Assembly: GCA_023228025.1 (NCBI GenBank)
Contig: JALOCD010000001.1
Location: 62,001 to 126,000, forward strand
DNA: 64,000 bases
Direction of reading: 5' to 3'
Source of the DNA: Prolixibacteraceae bacterium
Lineage (GTDB): Bacteria; Bacteroidota; Bacteroidia; Bacteroidales; Prolixibacteraceae
Below, piece after piece: positions 9,024-18,359 of this stretch (position 1 is its first letter; each line of letters starts with the position of its first letter). The position numbers and the translations under genes were made by a program. Below the pieces are notes generated by a model. That model was not told the origin of the DNA, did not search any database, and saw only the letters and a list, made by a program, of their open reading frames with translations.

Positions 9024-9288
9024 TCAGAATTTTCAGAATTAAAGAATTAACAGGATTGAAATTGTATCATTATTTAACATTTCAAACATATACAACTAAT
9101 TCATGAAAGGCCAACGACATTTCACGCTTTTTTATAGCACCCAAGATATGACTGGATATCCACAATTTCACAATCACCCAACTCGTCCCCTTCGTCCAAG
9201 TCGTCTCGGTCTCATCTTCCCATTTTCTCATCTTCTCAGCGCTTAATTCAAACGTTTCTAACAACTTAAACATTTCAAACTAATAATT
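9024..9288. repeat. Spacer of mixed short repeats between the two oxidoreductase genes
   Basis: The first 40 bases are a reverse copy of element K (AATTCTGAAAATTCTG type, also near 38490, 40810, 43580 and 47305). The rest contains CATTTCAAAC-type runs and a pyrimidine-rich run (CGTCCCCTTCGTCCAAGTCG) that is the complement of the GGGACGA family seen at 15.6, 22.5, 25.2, 42.1 and 47.0 kb. No gene is visible. Confidence 0.6.
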
Positions 9289-10599
9289 ATGACAAACTCA
9301 AACAGAAGATCTTTTTTAAAGAATTCGGCTGTTGCATCGGTGGGAGCCTTGGTACTTCCACAGATCATCCCCTCCACCGCGATGGGGATGGGCGGCAAAC
9401 TGGCGCCCAGCAACCGGCTCGTCATGGGCGCCATTGGTACCGGCTCCCAGGGCAAAAGCAACATGCGCGACTTCCTTGAACTCAACAAAGAGGTTCAATT
9501 TGTGGCCGTTTGCGATGTCGACACCAACAACCTGCAAAAGGCAAAAGCCCTCGCCGACGGTGCCTATGTCAACAACGATTGCCGCACCTACGGCGACTAC
9601 CGCGAATTTCTGGAGAAGGAGAAGCTTGATGCCGTCTGCATCGCCCTGCCCGACCACTGGCATGGGATTATCTACACAGCCGCCGTCGAAAAGAAATTGC
9701 ATGTATATGGTGAGAAACCCATCTGCCGCACCATCCGTGATGGTCAAACGATCGTGAAGGCAGTACAAAAAAATAAAATCACCTGGCAAACGGGAAGCTG
9801 GCAAAGGTCCAGGCCTAATTTTCACCGGGGCGCCGAACTGGCTATCAATGGCCGGCTTGGAAAAATCCACCACATCGAAGTGGGTCTTCCCAACGGCAAC
9901 AGGGGCATAGGAACGCCGCCGGTCCAGGATGTTCCCAAAGAGCTGAACTGGGACATGTGGCTCGGGCCTGCACCCAAGGTTGCCTACCGCGGAGTAAGCC
10001 ACTGGAACTGGCGCTGGATCCTCGAATATTCGGGCGGTCAGCTAACCGACTGGGCCGGTCACCACATCGACATCGCCAACTGGGGCGCCGGACTGGAACA
10101 TACCGGACCGGTGGAGATCGTTGGAGAAGGTGTCTACCCAAGGGAAGGCATTTACAATGTGCCGGTCGAGTACGACTTCAATTGCAAATATGCCAACGGC
10201 ATCGAGATGAGGGTCTGCAATGAAGCCCGCCTCGAAAAAGGTTCAGGCACCACCTGGTATGGCGACAAAGGCTGGATTCATGTCAACCGCGGAGAGACCT
10301 TGTTTGCATCCGATCCCAAAATCCTGGAAGAGGTGATTGGGGAAAACGAAATACACCTGATCAAAAGCGACAACCACTGGCAAAATTTTGTCAACTGTGT
10401 TCGTTCAGGTGAGAAAACCATCGCCCCAGTCGAAGTAGCATACAGGGCCATATCCGTTGCACTGCTTGGTGAAATCGCCATGCAAACCGGTCAGAAGATT
10501 CAATGGGATCCTGATAAGGAAGAGATCATCGGTAATCCAATGGCTGCACGCCTGCTGGATCGTCCCTATCGCGCACCCTGGCAACTTCCAACAATTTAA
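9289..10599 (+). CDS. Tat-exported Gfo/Idh/MocA oxidoreductase
   Basis: The 436-residue protein has a twin-arginine leader (NRRSFLKNSAVASVGALVLP). The Rossmann fold carries GAIGTGSQGKSN, and the family motif YGEKPICR follows. A second conserved stretch, LTDWAGHHIDIANWG, carries the likely catalytic His/Asp residues. It resembles the many exported Gfo/Idh proteins of Bacteroidota and Planctomycetota that accompany ThuA and DUF1080 proteins in 3-keto-glycoside metabolism. It is not closely similar to the preceding oxidoreductase, so the two probably act on different substrates or steps. Confidence 0.85.
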   Translation: MTNSNRRSFLKNSAVASVGALVLPQIIPSTAMGMGGKLAPSNRLVMGAIGTGSQGKSNMRDFLELNKEVQFVAVCDVDTNNLQKAKALADGAYVNNDCRTYGDYREFLEKEKLDAVCIALPDHWHGIIYTAAVEKKLHVYGEKPICRTIRDGQTIVKAVQKNKITWQTGSWQRSRPNFHRGAELAINGRLGKIHHIEVGLPNGNRGIGTPPVQDVPKELNWDMWLGPAPKVAYRGVSHWNWRWILEYSGGQLTDWAGHHIDIANWGAGLEHTGPVEIVGEGVYPREGIYNVPVEYDFNCKYANGIEMRVCNEARLEKGSGTTWYGDKGWIHVNRGETLFASDPKILEEVIGENEIHLIKSDNHWQNFVNCVRSGEKTIAPVEVAYRAISVALLGEIAMQTGQKIQWDPDKEEIIGNPMAARLLDRPYRAPWQLPTI

Positions 10600-10635
10600 A
10601 TCATGAAAATATTACACAGAGTTTCACGGAGGTAA

Positions 10636-10684
10636 CACAGAGTTACACAGAGAAAAGGATTTTTTTCCTCTGTGTAACTCTGTG
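10636..10684. repeat. Perfect 17-bp inverted repeat between oxidoreductase and thuA-like gene
   Basis: The arms CACAGAGTTACACAGAG (10636-10652) and its exact reverse complement (10668-10684) enclose a 15-base loop ending in a T-run. Further CACAGAG/CTCTGTG units lie on both sides. The hairpin could act as an intra-operon attenuator or transcript-stabilising structure. The sequence type recurs around 11971-12352. Confidence 0.7.
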
Positions 10685-10738
10685 ACTTCTCTGTGCTACT
10701 CTGTGTAAGAATTATAAACGTACAAATCAAGATTCATT

Positions 10739-11956
10739 ATGAAAAAAAGATATTCGCTTCTCCTGCTGCTTGCAGGGTTTTTCCTCCTCCAGTCGTGCCA
10801 GGAGAACAGGGCCTACAGGGCGCTGATCGTTACCGGACAGAGCAACCACAACTGGCAGGCCTCCGCCACTATTCTAAAAACAATCCTGGACCAGACCAAA
10901 CTCTTTTCCACCGACATTGCCCAGACCCCGAAAGAGAAGGGCGACATGAGCAATTTCCATCCCAATTTCAGCAAGTACTCCATCGTGGTGATGGATTACA
11001 ACGGTGACTCCTGGCCGGAAGCAACCAAAACCGCCTTCCTGGAGTACGTGAAGAACGGCGGTGGCGTCGTGATCTACCACGAAGCAGACAACTCCTTCCC
11101 CGACTGGAAAGAATACAACGAAATCATCGGATTGGGTGGTTGGAACCATCGTTCCGAAAAGGATGGTCCCTATGTCTATTACAGCAAAAATCAACTTGTA
11201 ATAGATACTGTCAAGGGCTCAGCCGGATCCCACGGTCCACAGCACGAGTACCTGGTAAGGGCCAGAAAAGCAGACCATCCCATCCTGAAAGGACTACCGG
11301 TTGCATGGATGCATGGAAAAGATGAATTGTACAGCACCCTTCGCGGCCCGGCAAAAAACATGGAGATCCTTGCCACCGCCTACGCGGATACCGCCAAAAG
11401 AGGGACAGGGCGCGATGAGCCTATGCTGATGACCATCACCTACGGCAAAGGACGGATCTTCCATACAGCCATGGGACATGTCGGCAAAGACGCCACCCAT
11501 CCCGCCACCGAGTGTGTCGGATTTATCGTGACGCTCCAGCGTGGCGCCGAATGGGCAGCCTGCGGAAATGTGACCCAGACCATCCCTATCGATTTTCCGA
11601 ATGTGGCGGGTTCAGTCTCCAGACCGGAGTACAAGGAGGTAACCCTAACAGAGGATCTCGACAAAATCGCTGCCTATACCATTGACAAAAGCACCAAATA
11701 CCTGACCGACCTGCAGGCCAGAATCCGCCAGGTAAGTGGCAATCCTGCCGCCTTGCTTGATCTCGAAAAACAGATGGTCAGCATTCTGAAAGAAACAGGT
11801 GCCACCGTTGAAGGGAAAAAACTGATCCTGAAAGAACTCGCCTGGATGGGTTCAGACTATTGCATCCCGGCCGTTCAGGAACTTCTCAAAAACGATGAAT
11901 TGAAAGACGCGGCAACCTTTACATTGGAAAGAATGAAAGGGCCCAGAAAAATTTGA
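10739..11956 (+). CDS. ThuA-domain lipoprotein
   Basis: The 405-residue protein has a lipoprotein signal (LLLLAGFFLLQSC, Cys at about 20) and then a ThuA domain: RALIVTGQSNHNW, VVMDYNGDSWPEA, FLEYVKNGGGVVIYHEADN, and a later PMLMTITYGKGRIFHTAMGH. ThuA has a glutamine-amidotransferase-like fold and is linked with ThuB-type dehydrogenases in 3-keto-disaccharide use. About 100 extra C-terminal residues look helical and repeat-like (HEAT-type, CIPAVQELLKNDELKDAATF). It follows two Gfo/Idh proteins and would work with them in the periplasm. Confidence 0.85.
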   Translation: MKKRYSLLLLLAGFFLLQSCQENRAYRALIVTGQSNHNWQASATILKTILDQTKLFSTDIAQTPKEKGDMSNFHPNFSKYSIVVMDYNGDSWPEATKTAFLEYVKNGGGVVIYHEADNSFPDWKEYNEIIGLGGWNHRSEKDGPYVYYSKNQLVIDTVKGSAGSHGPQHEYLVRARKADHPILKGLPVAWMHGKDELYSTLRGPAKNMEILATAYADTAKRGTGRDEPMLMTITYGKGRIFHTAMGHVGKDATHPATECVGFIVTLQRGAEWAACGNVTQTIPIDFPNVAGSVSRPEYKEVTLTEDLDKIAAYTIDKSTKYLTDLQARIRQVSGNPAALLDLEKQMVSILKETGATVEGKKLILKELAWMGSDYCIPAVQELLKNDELKDAATFTLERMKGPRKI

Positions 11957-11970
11957 GACTCATTTAATTA

Positions 11971-12352
11971 TTACACAGAGTTGCATAGAGAAAAACTGAG
12001 TTTCATAACTTGTCCCGATTAATCGGGAGAGAAGAATAAGAACTAATCTTCGGATTTGAAAACCTCATTTTTCTCAGGCAACCTTAGTAGAAAGTATTGG
12101 AATATTGAAAACCAGAACTTTATTACCTTATTTCCATGATGATTTCAGATTTTAATTCTGATTAATATCTTCAATAATAAGGTAATAAGGTTAAATATTA
12201 TCGGGAGGTTTGTTTTCGACTAAGGTTACATGTTCAAAATAAGGTTTAACAAATCTTCATTTCCTTCCTTATTTTTCTAAATTTGTTACTCCGTGTAACT
12301 CTGTGTTGCCTCTCCCGACTAATCGGGACAAGTTGTGCTACTCTTTGTAACA
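11971..12352. repeat. Nested inverted-repeat spacer containing element E, copy 1
   Basis: This 415-base gap holds no gene. Its outer layer is an inverted repeat of TTACACAGAG-type sequence. The next layer pairs 12008-12031 with 12310-12333 (ACTTGTCCCGATTA then ATCGGGAGAG, 23 of 24 positions). At its centre, 12061-12249, lies element E with arms around CAACCTTAGTAGAAA and TTATTACCTTATT and their complements. The same core occurs at 34781-34977 and 40582-40778. The whole could fold into one long cruciform or RNA hairpin. Confidence 0.75.
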
Positions 12353-12371
12353 TTTTAAAACGCTACCAAGC

Positions 12372-13301
12372 ATGTTCTCCCTGATCATCCCAGTCTACAA
12401 TGAATCGCAACTGATCGACGATCTGGTTGCCCGGGTCGTTGCCGCCGTAAAAACTTTTGCCGGCGACTACGAACTGCTCTTTGTTGACGATGGGAGTACC
12501 GACACGACCGTGGAACAGCTTTTGAAACACCGTCTGCAGAACAAAAAAATCAAAATCATCTCCCTCTCCAAAAATTTCGGTCACCAGGCGGCTTTCACTG
12601 CCGGACTTGAACACGCAACCGGAGATATCGTAGCCATGATGGATGGCGATCTGCAGGACCCGCCGGAGCTTCTGGCAGAGATGTATGCCAAAATTACAAA
12701 GGAGGGATACGACATCGTAAGCGGGAAAAGGACCGGACGAAAGGGAAAAAACCATCGTACTTTTTATACGTTCCTCTTCCACCTGCTTTTCAAAAATATA
12801 GGCGGTCTCGAAAACATGGAGAATGCGGGCAACTTCTCGATGATGACGCGTGAGGCGCTGCAAGCCCTCCTATCCCTGAAAGAGAAAGTAAGGTATATGC
12901 CCGGACTCCGCTCGTTCATTGGCTTTAACCAGGGAACTGTCGATTACATCCGTGATGACAGGGCGCATGGCGAACCAAAAATGAGCCTCTCCAAACTCTT
13001 TGCCCTGGCCACCGATGCCATCTTCTCATTTTCCAGGTTTCCCATCAGGTTGTGTCTCTGGCTCGGCTCGGTTGGCACCATCGTTTTTCTGTTGGCAGGA
13101 ATTTATGTACTGGTAGAAAAGATTCTGGGCCTGGCCGTACTTGGATGGTCATCCACTTTGTTGAGCATCTATTTCCTGGGCTCCATACAGCTCATCTTTC
13201 TCGGCATCGTGGGCGAATATGTTTTTCGCATTTACAAGGAATCCCAAAACCGACCGATCTATTTTATCCGAAAAATCCATGAAGAGGAGACGAAGGTTTA
13301 A
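12372..13301 (+). CDS. Polyprenyl-phosphate glycosyltransferase, GT2 (GtrB/ArnC type)
   Basis: The 309-residue protein has an N-terminal GT-A domain with IPVYNES (7-13), the nucleotide-sugar motif VDDGSTD (from 38), DGDLQDPPE (91-99) and a GKRTGRKG loop. Two membrane helices follow (about 225-250 and 260-285). This is the layout of enzymes that transfer a sugar from a nucleotide donor to undecaprenyl or dolichyl phosphate on the cytoplasmic face. The next gene is a GT39-like membrane glycosyltransferase that could use the lipid-linked sugar. The stop codon lies inside the next inverted repeat. Confidence 0.88.
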   Translation: MFSLIIPVYNESQLIDDLVARVVAAVKTFAGDYELLFVDDGSTDTTVEQLLKHRLQNKKIKIISLSKNFGHQAAFTAGLEHATGDIVAMMDGDLQDPPELLAEMYAKITKEGYDIVSGKRTGRKGKNHRTFYTFLFHLLFKNIGGLENMENAGNFSMMTREALQALLSLKEKVRYMPGLRSFIGFNQGTVDYIRDDRAHGEPKMSLSKLFALATDAIFSFSRFPIRLCLWLGSVGTIVFLLAGIYVLVEKILGLAVLGWSSTLLSIYFLGSIQLIFLGIVGEYVFRIYKESQNRPIYFIRKIHEEETKV

Positions 13302-13402
13302 CCACAAAGGTCACCAAGAAATGGCACAAAGGCTGCGAAGTAATCAAATCCAGAAAATCGTTTTGTGTCCTTCGTGCATCCTTCGGGTCCTTTGTGGTTA
13401 AA
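13297..13402. repeat. Inverted repeat of CACAAAGG type spanning the GT2 stop codon
   Basis: The arms TTTAACCACAAAGG (13297-13310) and its exact reverse complement (13389-13402) enclose further imperfect CACAAAGG/CCTTTGTG units. The left arm contains the TAA of the glycosyltransferase gene. It may terminate or attenuate transcription before the GT39-like gene. Confidence 0.65.
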
Positions 13403-13456
13403 TGATAATCGCTTAATCCACGAAATTCAATACATTTGGATTTATAAAATCACCGG

Positions 13457-15556
13457 ATGCCACCGCCCATCTACCCCATCATCTACCGTCCTCGCACCGG
13501 CAAGGACAAAATTGCCAGAGGTATCTTCGACCTATGCGCCGGATTGCTGCTGGTTTTTATCTTGATGGGCAGCAAAGAGGCGGGCATCTCGGGCGATGAG
13601 GAGGTCCACTTCCGGCAATCCGAAAAGGTATACAACTATTTCGCCTCCGGCGGTACCGACCAAAGTGCCCTCGATACACCCACCTCCCACCTCAAATACT
13701 ATGGCCAGTCGTTCGACAACATCACCACCATCCTGATCCGTTGGTTCAACATCGACGACATCTACACCTTCCGCCACCAGATGAACGGCCTGGCCGCCTG
13801 GCTATGCATCGTACTGGCGGGATTTCTGGCGGTTTGGCTTTCCGGGTACGGCGCAGGAATCCTCACCCTCTTCCTCTTTGCCCTCTCGCCAACTTTTCTG
13901 GGCCACGCGCAGAACAACCTCAAAGACATCCCCTTCGCCTTGGCCTACCTGGCCGGCACACTCTTCCTGCTAAGATGGCTCTTCGCGGAAAAGAGGAACT
14001 GGAAAAGCGCTATTCCCCTCATTTTATCGATCGCTTTCTGCATCAGCATTCGTCCCGGCGGACTGCTCCTTATCTGCTATGTGTTGCTTTTTGCCGCCAT
14101 CCTGGAGTTCAAAACCTACCGGGAAACTGCTAAAATCAACATTGGCACACTAAAAAACAAACTAACGTGGATCGCCGCGATCCTGCTTATCTCCTACCTG
14201 TTGGGCAACCTCCTCTGGCCCTACGTTTTGCTCAATCCAATCACCGGTTTCTGGAAATCGTACAACGTGATGACGCAATTCCCCACCACCATCCGTCAAA
14301 TTTTCGAAGGCAGACTGGAATGGTCCGACTGGATGCCCTGGTACTACCTCCCAAAACTGATGCTGATCACCATTCCGCTACTGGTCTGGGCCGGTATCCT
14401 TGCCTTTTTTGCCGTAGCCGGGAATGCCCTGAAGCAAAACTGGCTCAAATATGGCTTCCTGATCTTCACCATCCTCTTCCCGATCCTCTTTGTCATTTAC
14501 GAACAATCCAATCTTTACGGCTCCTGGCGACATTTCCTGTTCGTCTATCCCAGCATGGTGGTGTTAGCAGCCATCGGACTCTGGCAACTGCTCAACCATT
14601 TCAAATCGAAACTGGTTCGCGGATTGGTCATCACGGTAGTATTGTTGCTGGCAATTCATCCTCTCAGCTTCCTGGTAAGGAATCATCCTTATTATTACCT
14701 CTATTACAATCAGTTAACCGGAGGATTGAAAGGGGCGTACGGAAAATACGAAACCGATTATTACTACCACTCCATCCGCGAAGGGTCTGAATGGCTGATC
14801 AAATACCTGAAAACCAACCATCCCGGCGACAGCCTGAAGGTGGCCACAAATTTCCCGGCCGACTGGTTTTTTCGGAACGAGAAAAAGCTGGCTGTCAAAT
14901 ATTTTCCATGGAACGAACGATGTCAGCACGACTGGGATTATTATGTAGTGGCCAACAGCTATATTTCACCCGCGCTGCTAACGAATAAAATGTGGCCTCC
15001 GAAAAATTCCATTAAAATCATATATGCCGATGATATCCCGATTTGCGCTGTGGTCAAGCGGGAAAGTAAGCGGGATTTTCTAGGTTACTTATCCATTCAG
15101 CAGGAACATCTCGAGGAAGCCGTCAAATATTTTGAAGAAGCCGTGAAAAAAGATTGTCAGGATGAACTAATCTTTTTTAATTTTGCGTCGGTCTATTACA
15201 CTGTGAGTGATAAAGTAAAAGCGATGTCGCTCCTCCAAAAAGGGTTGGAGATCAACCCTGAAAGCGAGCAGATCCTGATGTTTCAGGCAAATATTTATGC
15301 CGAAAACGGGGAGAAGGAGAAGGCCGCAACTTTGTACAAACAGGTGATCGGCCTCAACCGGAAATATTTCGATGCCTATCCGCCGCTGGCAAAGATCCTT
15401 GTCGAAAGGAAAGAGTTGAAAGAGGCACGTGCATTGCTGAAATCCTGTCTGACCATGAATCCCGGATTCAAGGCTGCCTACGCCGCATTGGCCGACAGTT
15501 ACCGGGTAAGCGATCCGGAGGTGGCGAAGAAGTATGATGAATTGGCTAAGGAATGA
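13457..15556 (+). CDS. GT39/ArnT-like membrane glycosyltransferase with C-terminal TPR repeats
   Basis: The 699-residue protein begins with a membrane helix followed by GISGDEEVHFRQSE. The acidic triplet at 47-49 matches the catalytic loop of PMT/ArnT glycosyltransferases that use lipid-linked sugars. About ten more hydrophobic helices run to about residue 420. A periplasmic part follows, and from about 530 to the end lie tetratricopeptide-like repeats (AVKYFEEAVKKDCQD, AMSLLQKGLEINPES, AATLYKQVIGLNRK). The TPR tail may bind the protein acceptor. The upstream GT2 gene probably makes the donor. The acceptor is unknown. Confidence 0.82.
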   Translation: MPPPIYPIIYRPRTGKDKIARGIFDLCAGLLLVFILMGSKEAGISGDEEVHFRQSEKVYNYFASGGTDQSALDTPTSHLKYYGQSFDNITTILIRWFNIDDIYTFRHQMNGLAAWLCIVLAGFLAVWLSGYGAGILTLFLFALSPTFLGHAQNNLKDIPFALAYLAGTLFLLRWLFAEKRNWKSAIPLILSIAFCISIRPGGLLLICYVLLFAAILEFKTYRETAKINIGTLKNKLTWIAAILLISYLLGNLLWPYVLLNPITGFWKSYNVMTQFPTTIRQIFEGRLEWSDWMPWYYLPKLMLITIPLLVWAGILAFFAVAGNALKQNWLKYGFLIFTILFPILFVIYEQSNLYGSWRHFLFVYPSMVVLAAIGLWQLLNHFKSKLVRGLVITVVLLLAIHPLSFLVRNHPYYYLYYNQLTGGLKGAYGKYETDYYYHSIREGSEWLIKYLKTNHPGDSLKVATNFPADWFFRNEKKLAVKYFPWNERCQHDWDYYVVANSYISPALLTNKMWPPKNSIKIIYADDIPICAVVKRESKRDFLGYLSIQQEHLEEAVKYFEEAVKKDCQDELIFFNFASVYYTVSDKVKAMSLLQKGLEINPESEQILMFQANIYAENGEKEKAATLYKQVIGLNRKYFDAYPPLAKILVERKELKEARALLKSCLTMNPGFKAAYAALADSYRVSDPEVAKKYDELAKE

Positions 15557-16150
15557 CGGAGAGACGGAAATGACGGAGGGACTAGGATGACTTGGACGAC
15601 TAGGACGAATGGGACGAAAAGACTTAGGGACCAGGAGACTGGGAGAGTGGAACCCCGGAGTTTGAAGAAATGAAACGGAGAGAAGATGAAGCAGTAAAAA
15701 TGAGAGGGTGAGAAAATGTGAATGGTAGGATACACTTTGTAAAATTGTAGTTTTTTCTACCACGCTGTTGAACCGGTTCAAAACCTTCCCCGGAGGGGAT
15801 ACATGTTGGTAGCCCAGGGTAAAGCGACAGAGGAGCGACACCCTGGGTTAAGGAATGTCAATTGAACACCGTCCGCGATAGCATCTGGAAAATACTGAAA
15901 ATATTTCTATCGGACGAAAGGAGTAAATGACGGTGAAGGAGGAGAAAGGGCGAATGGAAAACTTTGTATTTCACCAATTCTGGGGTTTTACCACGAAGTG
16001 GTTAAATGTCAATAGCCCCGGGTGGAGCGGAGCGGAACCCAGAGTTGCGTATGCAGGGAGTTCACCGTCCGCGGTAGCATGCACGAAGCAATGTATGGTA
16101 AGGATTCCGGTCCCTGAGCTTGTCGAAGGGCGGACGGAAGGAACAAATAT
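15557..16150. repeat. Repeat-only spacer: GGGACGA run and two CCCAGGGT/CCACGAAGTGG palindromes
   Basis: 15557-15720 is a purine-rich run built from units such as GACTTGGACGACTAGGACGA. 15811-15850 is a palindrome (AGCCCAGGGTAAAGCG and ACCCTGGGTT ends) and 15979-16060 a related degenerate copy with TTACCACGAAGTGGTTAAA. The same modules reappear in the opposite orientation at 62659-62726. 16111-16130 is one copy of the CCCTGAGCTTGTCGAAGGG palindrome family. No gene is visible. Confidence 0.7.
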
Positions 16151-16212
16151 TGAAAATTGAGAATTAGAGACGTTATTAACGATTAGATACAAACAAACAT
16201 AAAATTACTAGA

Positions 16213-16458
16213 ATGAAAAAATCCATCATCCGTTTGGCGCTGGCATTTGTCCTGATGCTGAACATCGCAGGAGTTGCATTGGCTCAACAAGCAACCGCAC
16301 AAAAAGACACCATCAACGCCGACAAAGCCGCCAAACCCGTCTTCTATGATGCCGCTGAGGAGAAGACCGAAAGCGGTTCGAATACTGCCATGTATATCGC
16401 TATCGGAGTGGTTCTGGGCGGCGGGATTATCTTTATGATACGGAAGAAAAAAAAATAA
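16213..16458 (+). CDS. Small exported single-pass membrane protein, unknown
   Basis: The 81-residue protein has a signal peptide (1-25, ending GVALAQ), a short polar stretch of about 30 residues and a C-terminal membrane helix (AMYIAIGVVLGGGIIFMI) closed by a lysine run. It would be a type I membrane protein with a small periplasmic face. I do not recognise the family. It is not obviously linked to its neighbours. Confidence 0.65.
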   Translation: MKKSIIRLALAFVLMLNIAGVALAQQATAQKDTINADKAAKPVFYDAAEEKTESGSNTAMYIAIGVVLGGGIIFMIRKKKK

Positions 16459-16492
16459 GGGATTCGTTTTGATCAAATTCCTACTTCACTCA

Positions 16493-16621
16493 ACAGATTG
16501 CTTCGCTTTGCTCGCAATGACGGTACGCTAATGACCATTGGTTGTATGCTATGGGCGCCATTCCCATCAATTGTTCATAAAATGCACCGTCATTGCGAGG
16601 AGGAACGACGAAGCAATCTGT
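16493..16621. repeat. Inverted repeat of the CATTGCGAGG..GAAGCAATCTG family
   Basis: The arms 16493-16524 and 16586-16621 are imperfect reverse complements: ACAGATTGCTTCG at one end and GCAATGACGGT at the inner end, with a few bases missing from the left arm. The spacer is about 60 bases. This repeat type is common in Bacteroidota and some other genomes. It lies between convergent genes and may double as a terminator. Confidence 0.75.
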
Positions 16622-16630
16622 CACCTACCA

Positions 16631-17671
16631 CTAATCTAAATATAGGCACTTCTTGCTCCTGGGCACCGCCTCCCCTATCACCGCCGACTCTGGCAAGCCC
16701 GCTTTTTTTAATGCCCCGAGCACTTCGTCCGCAATTTTTGCCGGCACCGCCATCAGCAATCCACCGGAGGTTTGGGCATCACAGCAAAGCATCTTTCTTT
16801 CATATTCGAGTGAGGTTCCGAAGACCGTACTCTCCTTCACAAATTCCAGGTTTCTGAATGCCGCTCCCGGGATGCACCCCTCTTTCAGTAAGGACAATGC
16901 TTCTGGATAATGTGGTAACAATTTCGAATCTATCCTGATCGTCACTCCGCTTGCCTCCGCCATCCGCATAGCATGGCCCAATAGCCCAAATCCGGTGATG
17001 TCGGTAGCCCCTTTCAAATTGTACGCCTGCATCACCTCCGCGCCACTTTTGTTCAGCAATTTCATATAGTCCAATGCTTTTTGCACGGTTGCCTCATCCG
17101 TCATTCCGTTACGTTGTCCGGCAAGAATCACCCCCGATCCCAGCGGTTTGGTCAGTATCAACACATTCCCTGCCCTCACTCCCGAATTTGTGATGAGCCT
17201 GTCGGGATGAACCGTTCCCACCACCGCCAAACCGAACTTGGGAGGATAATCTTCAATGGTATGCCCCCCCAGCACCAAAGCGCCAGCCTCGGCTACCTTG
17301 TCGTGACCGCCCTGCATGATCTCCCTAAAAACTTCGAGCGGCATCTTTGCAGCTGAGAACATCATCAGGTTCAGAACCAACAACGGCGTTCCGCCCATGG
17401 CATAAACATCGCTCAGCGCGTTGGCCGCGGCGATCTGCCCAAATTCGTACCCATCGCTGCAAACAGGGGGGAAGAAGTCGGTGGTATAGATCAGGGCTGT
17501 CTCGTCGTTCAGCTTGTAAACACCTGCATCATCGTGGGTTTCAATCCCGACCATCAGATTGGGATGCTCCACTTTGGGCAGCTTCGCCAGGATCTCACCC
17601 AACTGCACCGGGGACAACTTGGCTGAACAACCACCCTGCTCAACCGTAGACAAAAGATCAAAATCACTCAT
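16631..17671 (-). CDS. selD: Selenide, water dikinase
   Basis: Starting at ATG 17671 gives 346 residues. The N-terminus has the active site GGCSAKL with Cys15 and Lys18, so the enzyme uses Cys rather than selenocysteine. The AIR-synthase-like fold follows with ETHDDAGVYKLND, DFFPPVCSD and GATDITGFGLLGHA. SelD makes selenophosphate from selenide and ATP. The other selenium genes in the window (DUF3343, class-V aminotransferase, yedF, mnmH) lie over 40 kb away at 59-62.5 kb. MnmH would use the product to make 2-selenouridine in tRNA. Confidence 0.92.
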   Translation of the reverse strand: MSDFDLLSTVEQGGCSAKLSPVQLGEILAKLPKVEHPNLMVGIETHDDAGVYKLNDETALIYTTDFFPPVCSDGYEFGQIAAANALSDVYAMGGTPLLVLNLMMFSAAKMPLEVFREIMQGGHDKVAEAGALVLGGHTIEDYPPKFGLAVVGTVHPDRLITNSGVRAGNVLILTKPLGSGVILAGQRNGMTDEATVQKALDYMKLLNKSGAEVMQAYNLKGATDITGFGLLGHAMRMAEASGVTIRIDSKLLPHYPEALSLLKEGCIPGAAFRNLEFVKESTVFGTSLEYERKMLCCDAQTSGGLLMAVPAKIADEVLGALKKAGLPESAVIGEAVPRSKKCLYLD

Positions 17672-17700
17672 GGCGACAAAAATAATCAATAAACCACTGC

Positions 17701-17842
17701 CCTACCACAAATGGCACAAACGAACACAAATTAACCCCGGCTAACCACTGATTTCAAAAACTACACAGATTAAAAACCCTTCAAATATTTCAAACCCACT
17801 ATAACCTGACCCTAACCACAAATGGACACAAAAGGACACAAA
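17701..17842. repeat. CACAAATGG spacer repeats, left side of the GxxExxY gene
   Basis: It contains CCTACCACAAATGGCACAAA and following bases, a TTCAAATATTTCAAACCCAC module, and a second CACAAATGGACACAAAAGG unit with a period of about 10 bases. The same modules, in the same order but rearranged, occur at 22330-22440. An inverted copy of the first about 55 bases lies at 18400-18460 on the other side of the GxxExxY gene. Confidence 0.7.
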
Positions 17843-17943
17843 TAAAAGCGCTCCCTGAAAGATAATAAATGACAAATAATTCGTTTATTTAATTCATTTA
17901 CTGTAACTTGTATATAAAATAAAATTCTTATAATAGTAACAGT

Positions 17944-18321
17944 ATGGATGAAGAATACATTTTCAAGGAGGAATGCTATCAAATAATTGGTTGCTGTATG
18001 GAAGTTCATAATCAACTAGGAGGAGGATTTCGGGAAGCGGTTTACCAGGAAGCCCTTGAACTGGAATTTATCGAACAGGATCTTCTCTACCAAAGGGAAA
18101 AGAAAATGAGAATAAAATACAAGAAGCAAATTCTCAAGAAAAAATATTTTGCCGATTTTCTCTGTTTCGATGAGATCGTTGTAGAGCTAAAAGCCGTTAC
18201 CGAACTGACCAATATCCACAAAGGACAACTTTTTAACTATCTGAAAGCCTCAGACAAAAGACTTGGAATGCTAATCAACTTTGGTCCCGAAAAACTCGAG
18301 TACAAACGGTTTATTTTCTAA
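17944..18321 (+). CDS. GxxExxY protein (PD-(D/E)XK-like fold)
   Basis: The 125-residue protein carries the name-giving motif at 28-34 (G-F-R-E-A-V-Y). A PD-(D/E)XK-type core follows, with Asp71 in FADFLCFD and Glu81-Leu-Lys83 in VVELKA. The family is widespread in Bacteroidota and of unknown function; a nuclease role is predicted from the fold only. The gene stands alone between inverted spacer repeats (17701-17842 and 18360-18480), an arrangement that resembles a small mobile unit. Confidence 0.85.
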   Translation: MDEEYIFKEECYQIIGCCMEVHNQLGGGFREAVYQEALELEFIEQDLLYQREKKMRIKYKKQILKKKYFADFLCFDEIVVELKAVTELTNIHKGQLFNYLKASDKRLGMLINFGPEKLEYKRFIF

Positions 18322-18359
18322 TTTTTATTCTCACCATATCAAACCCACATCCCATACAG

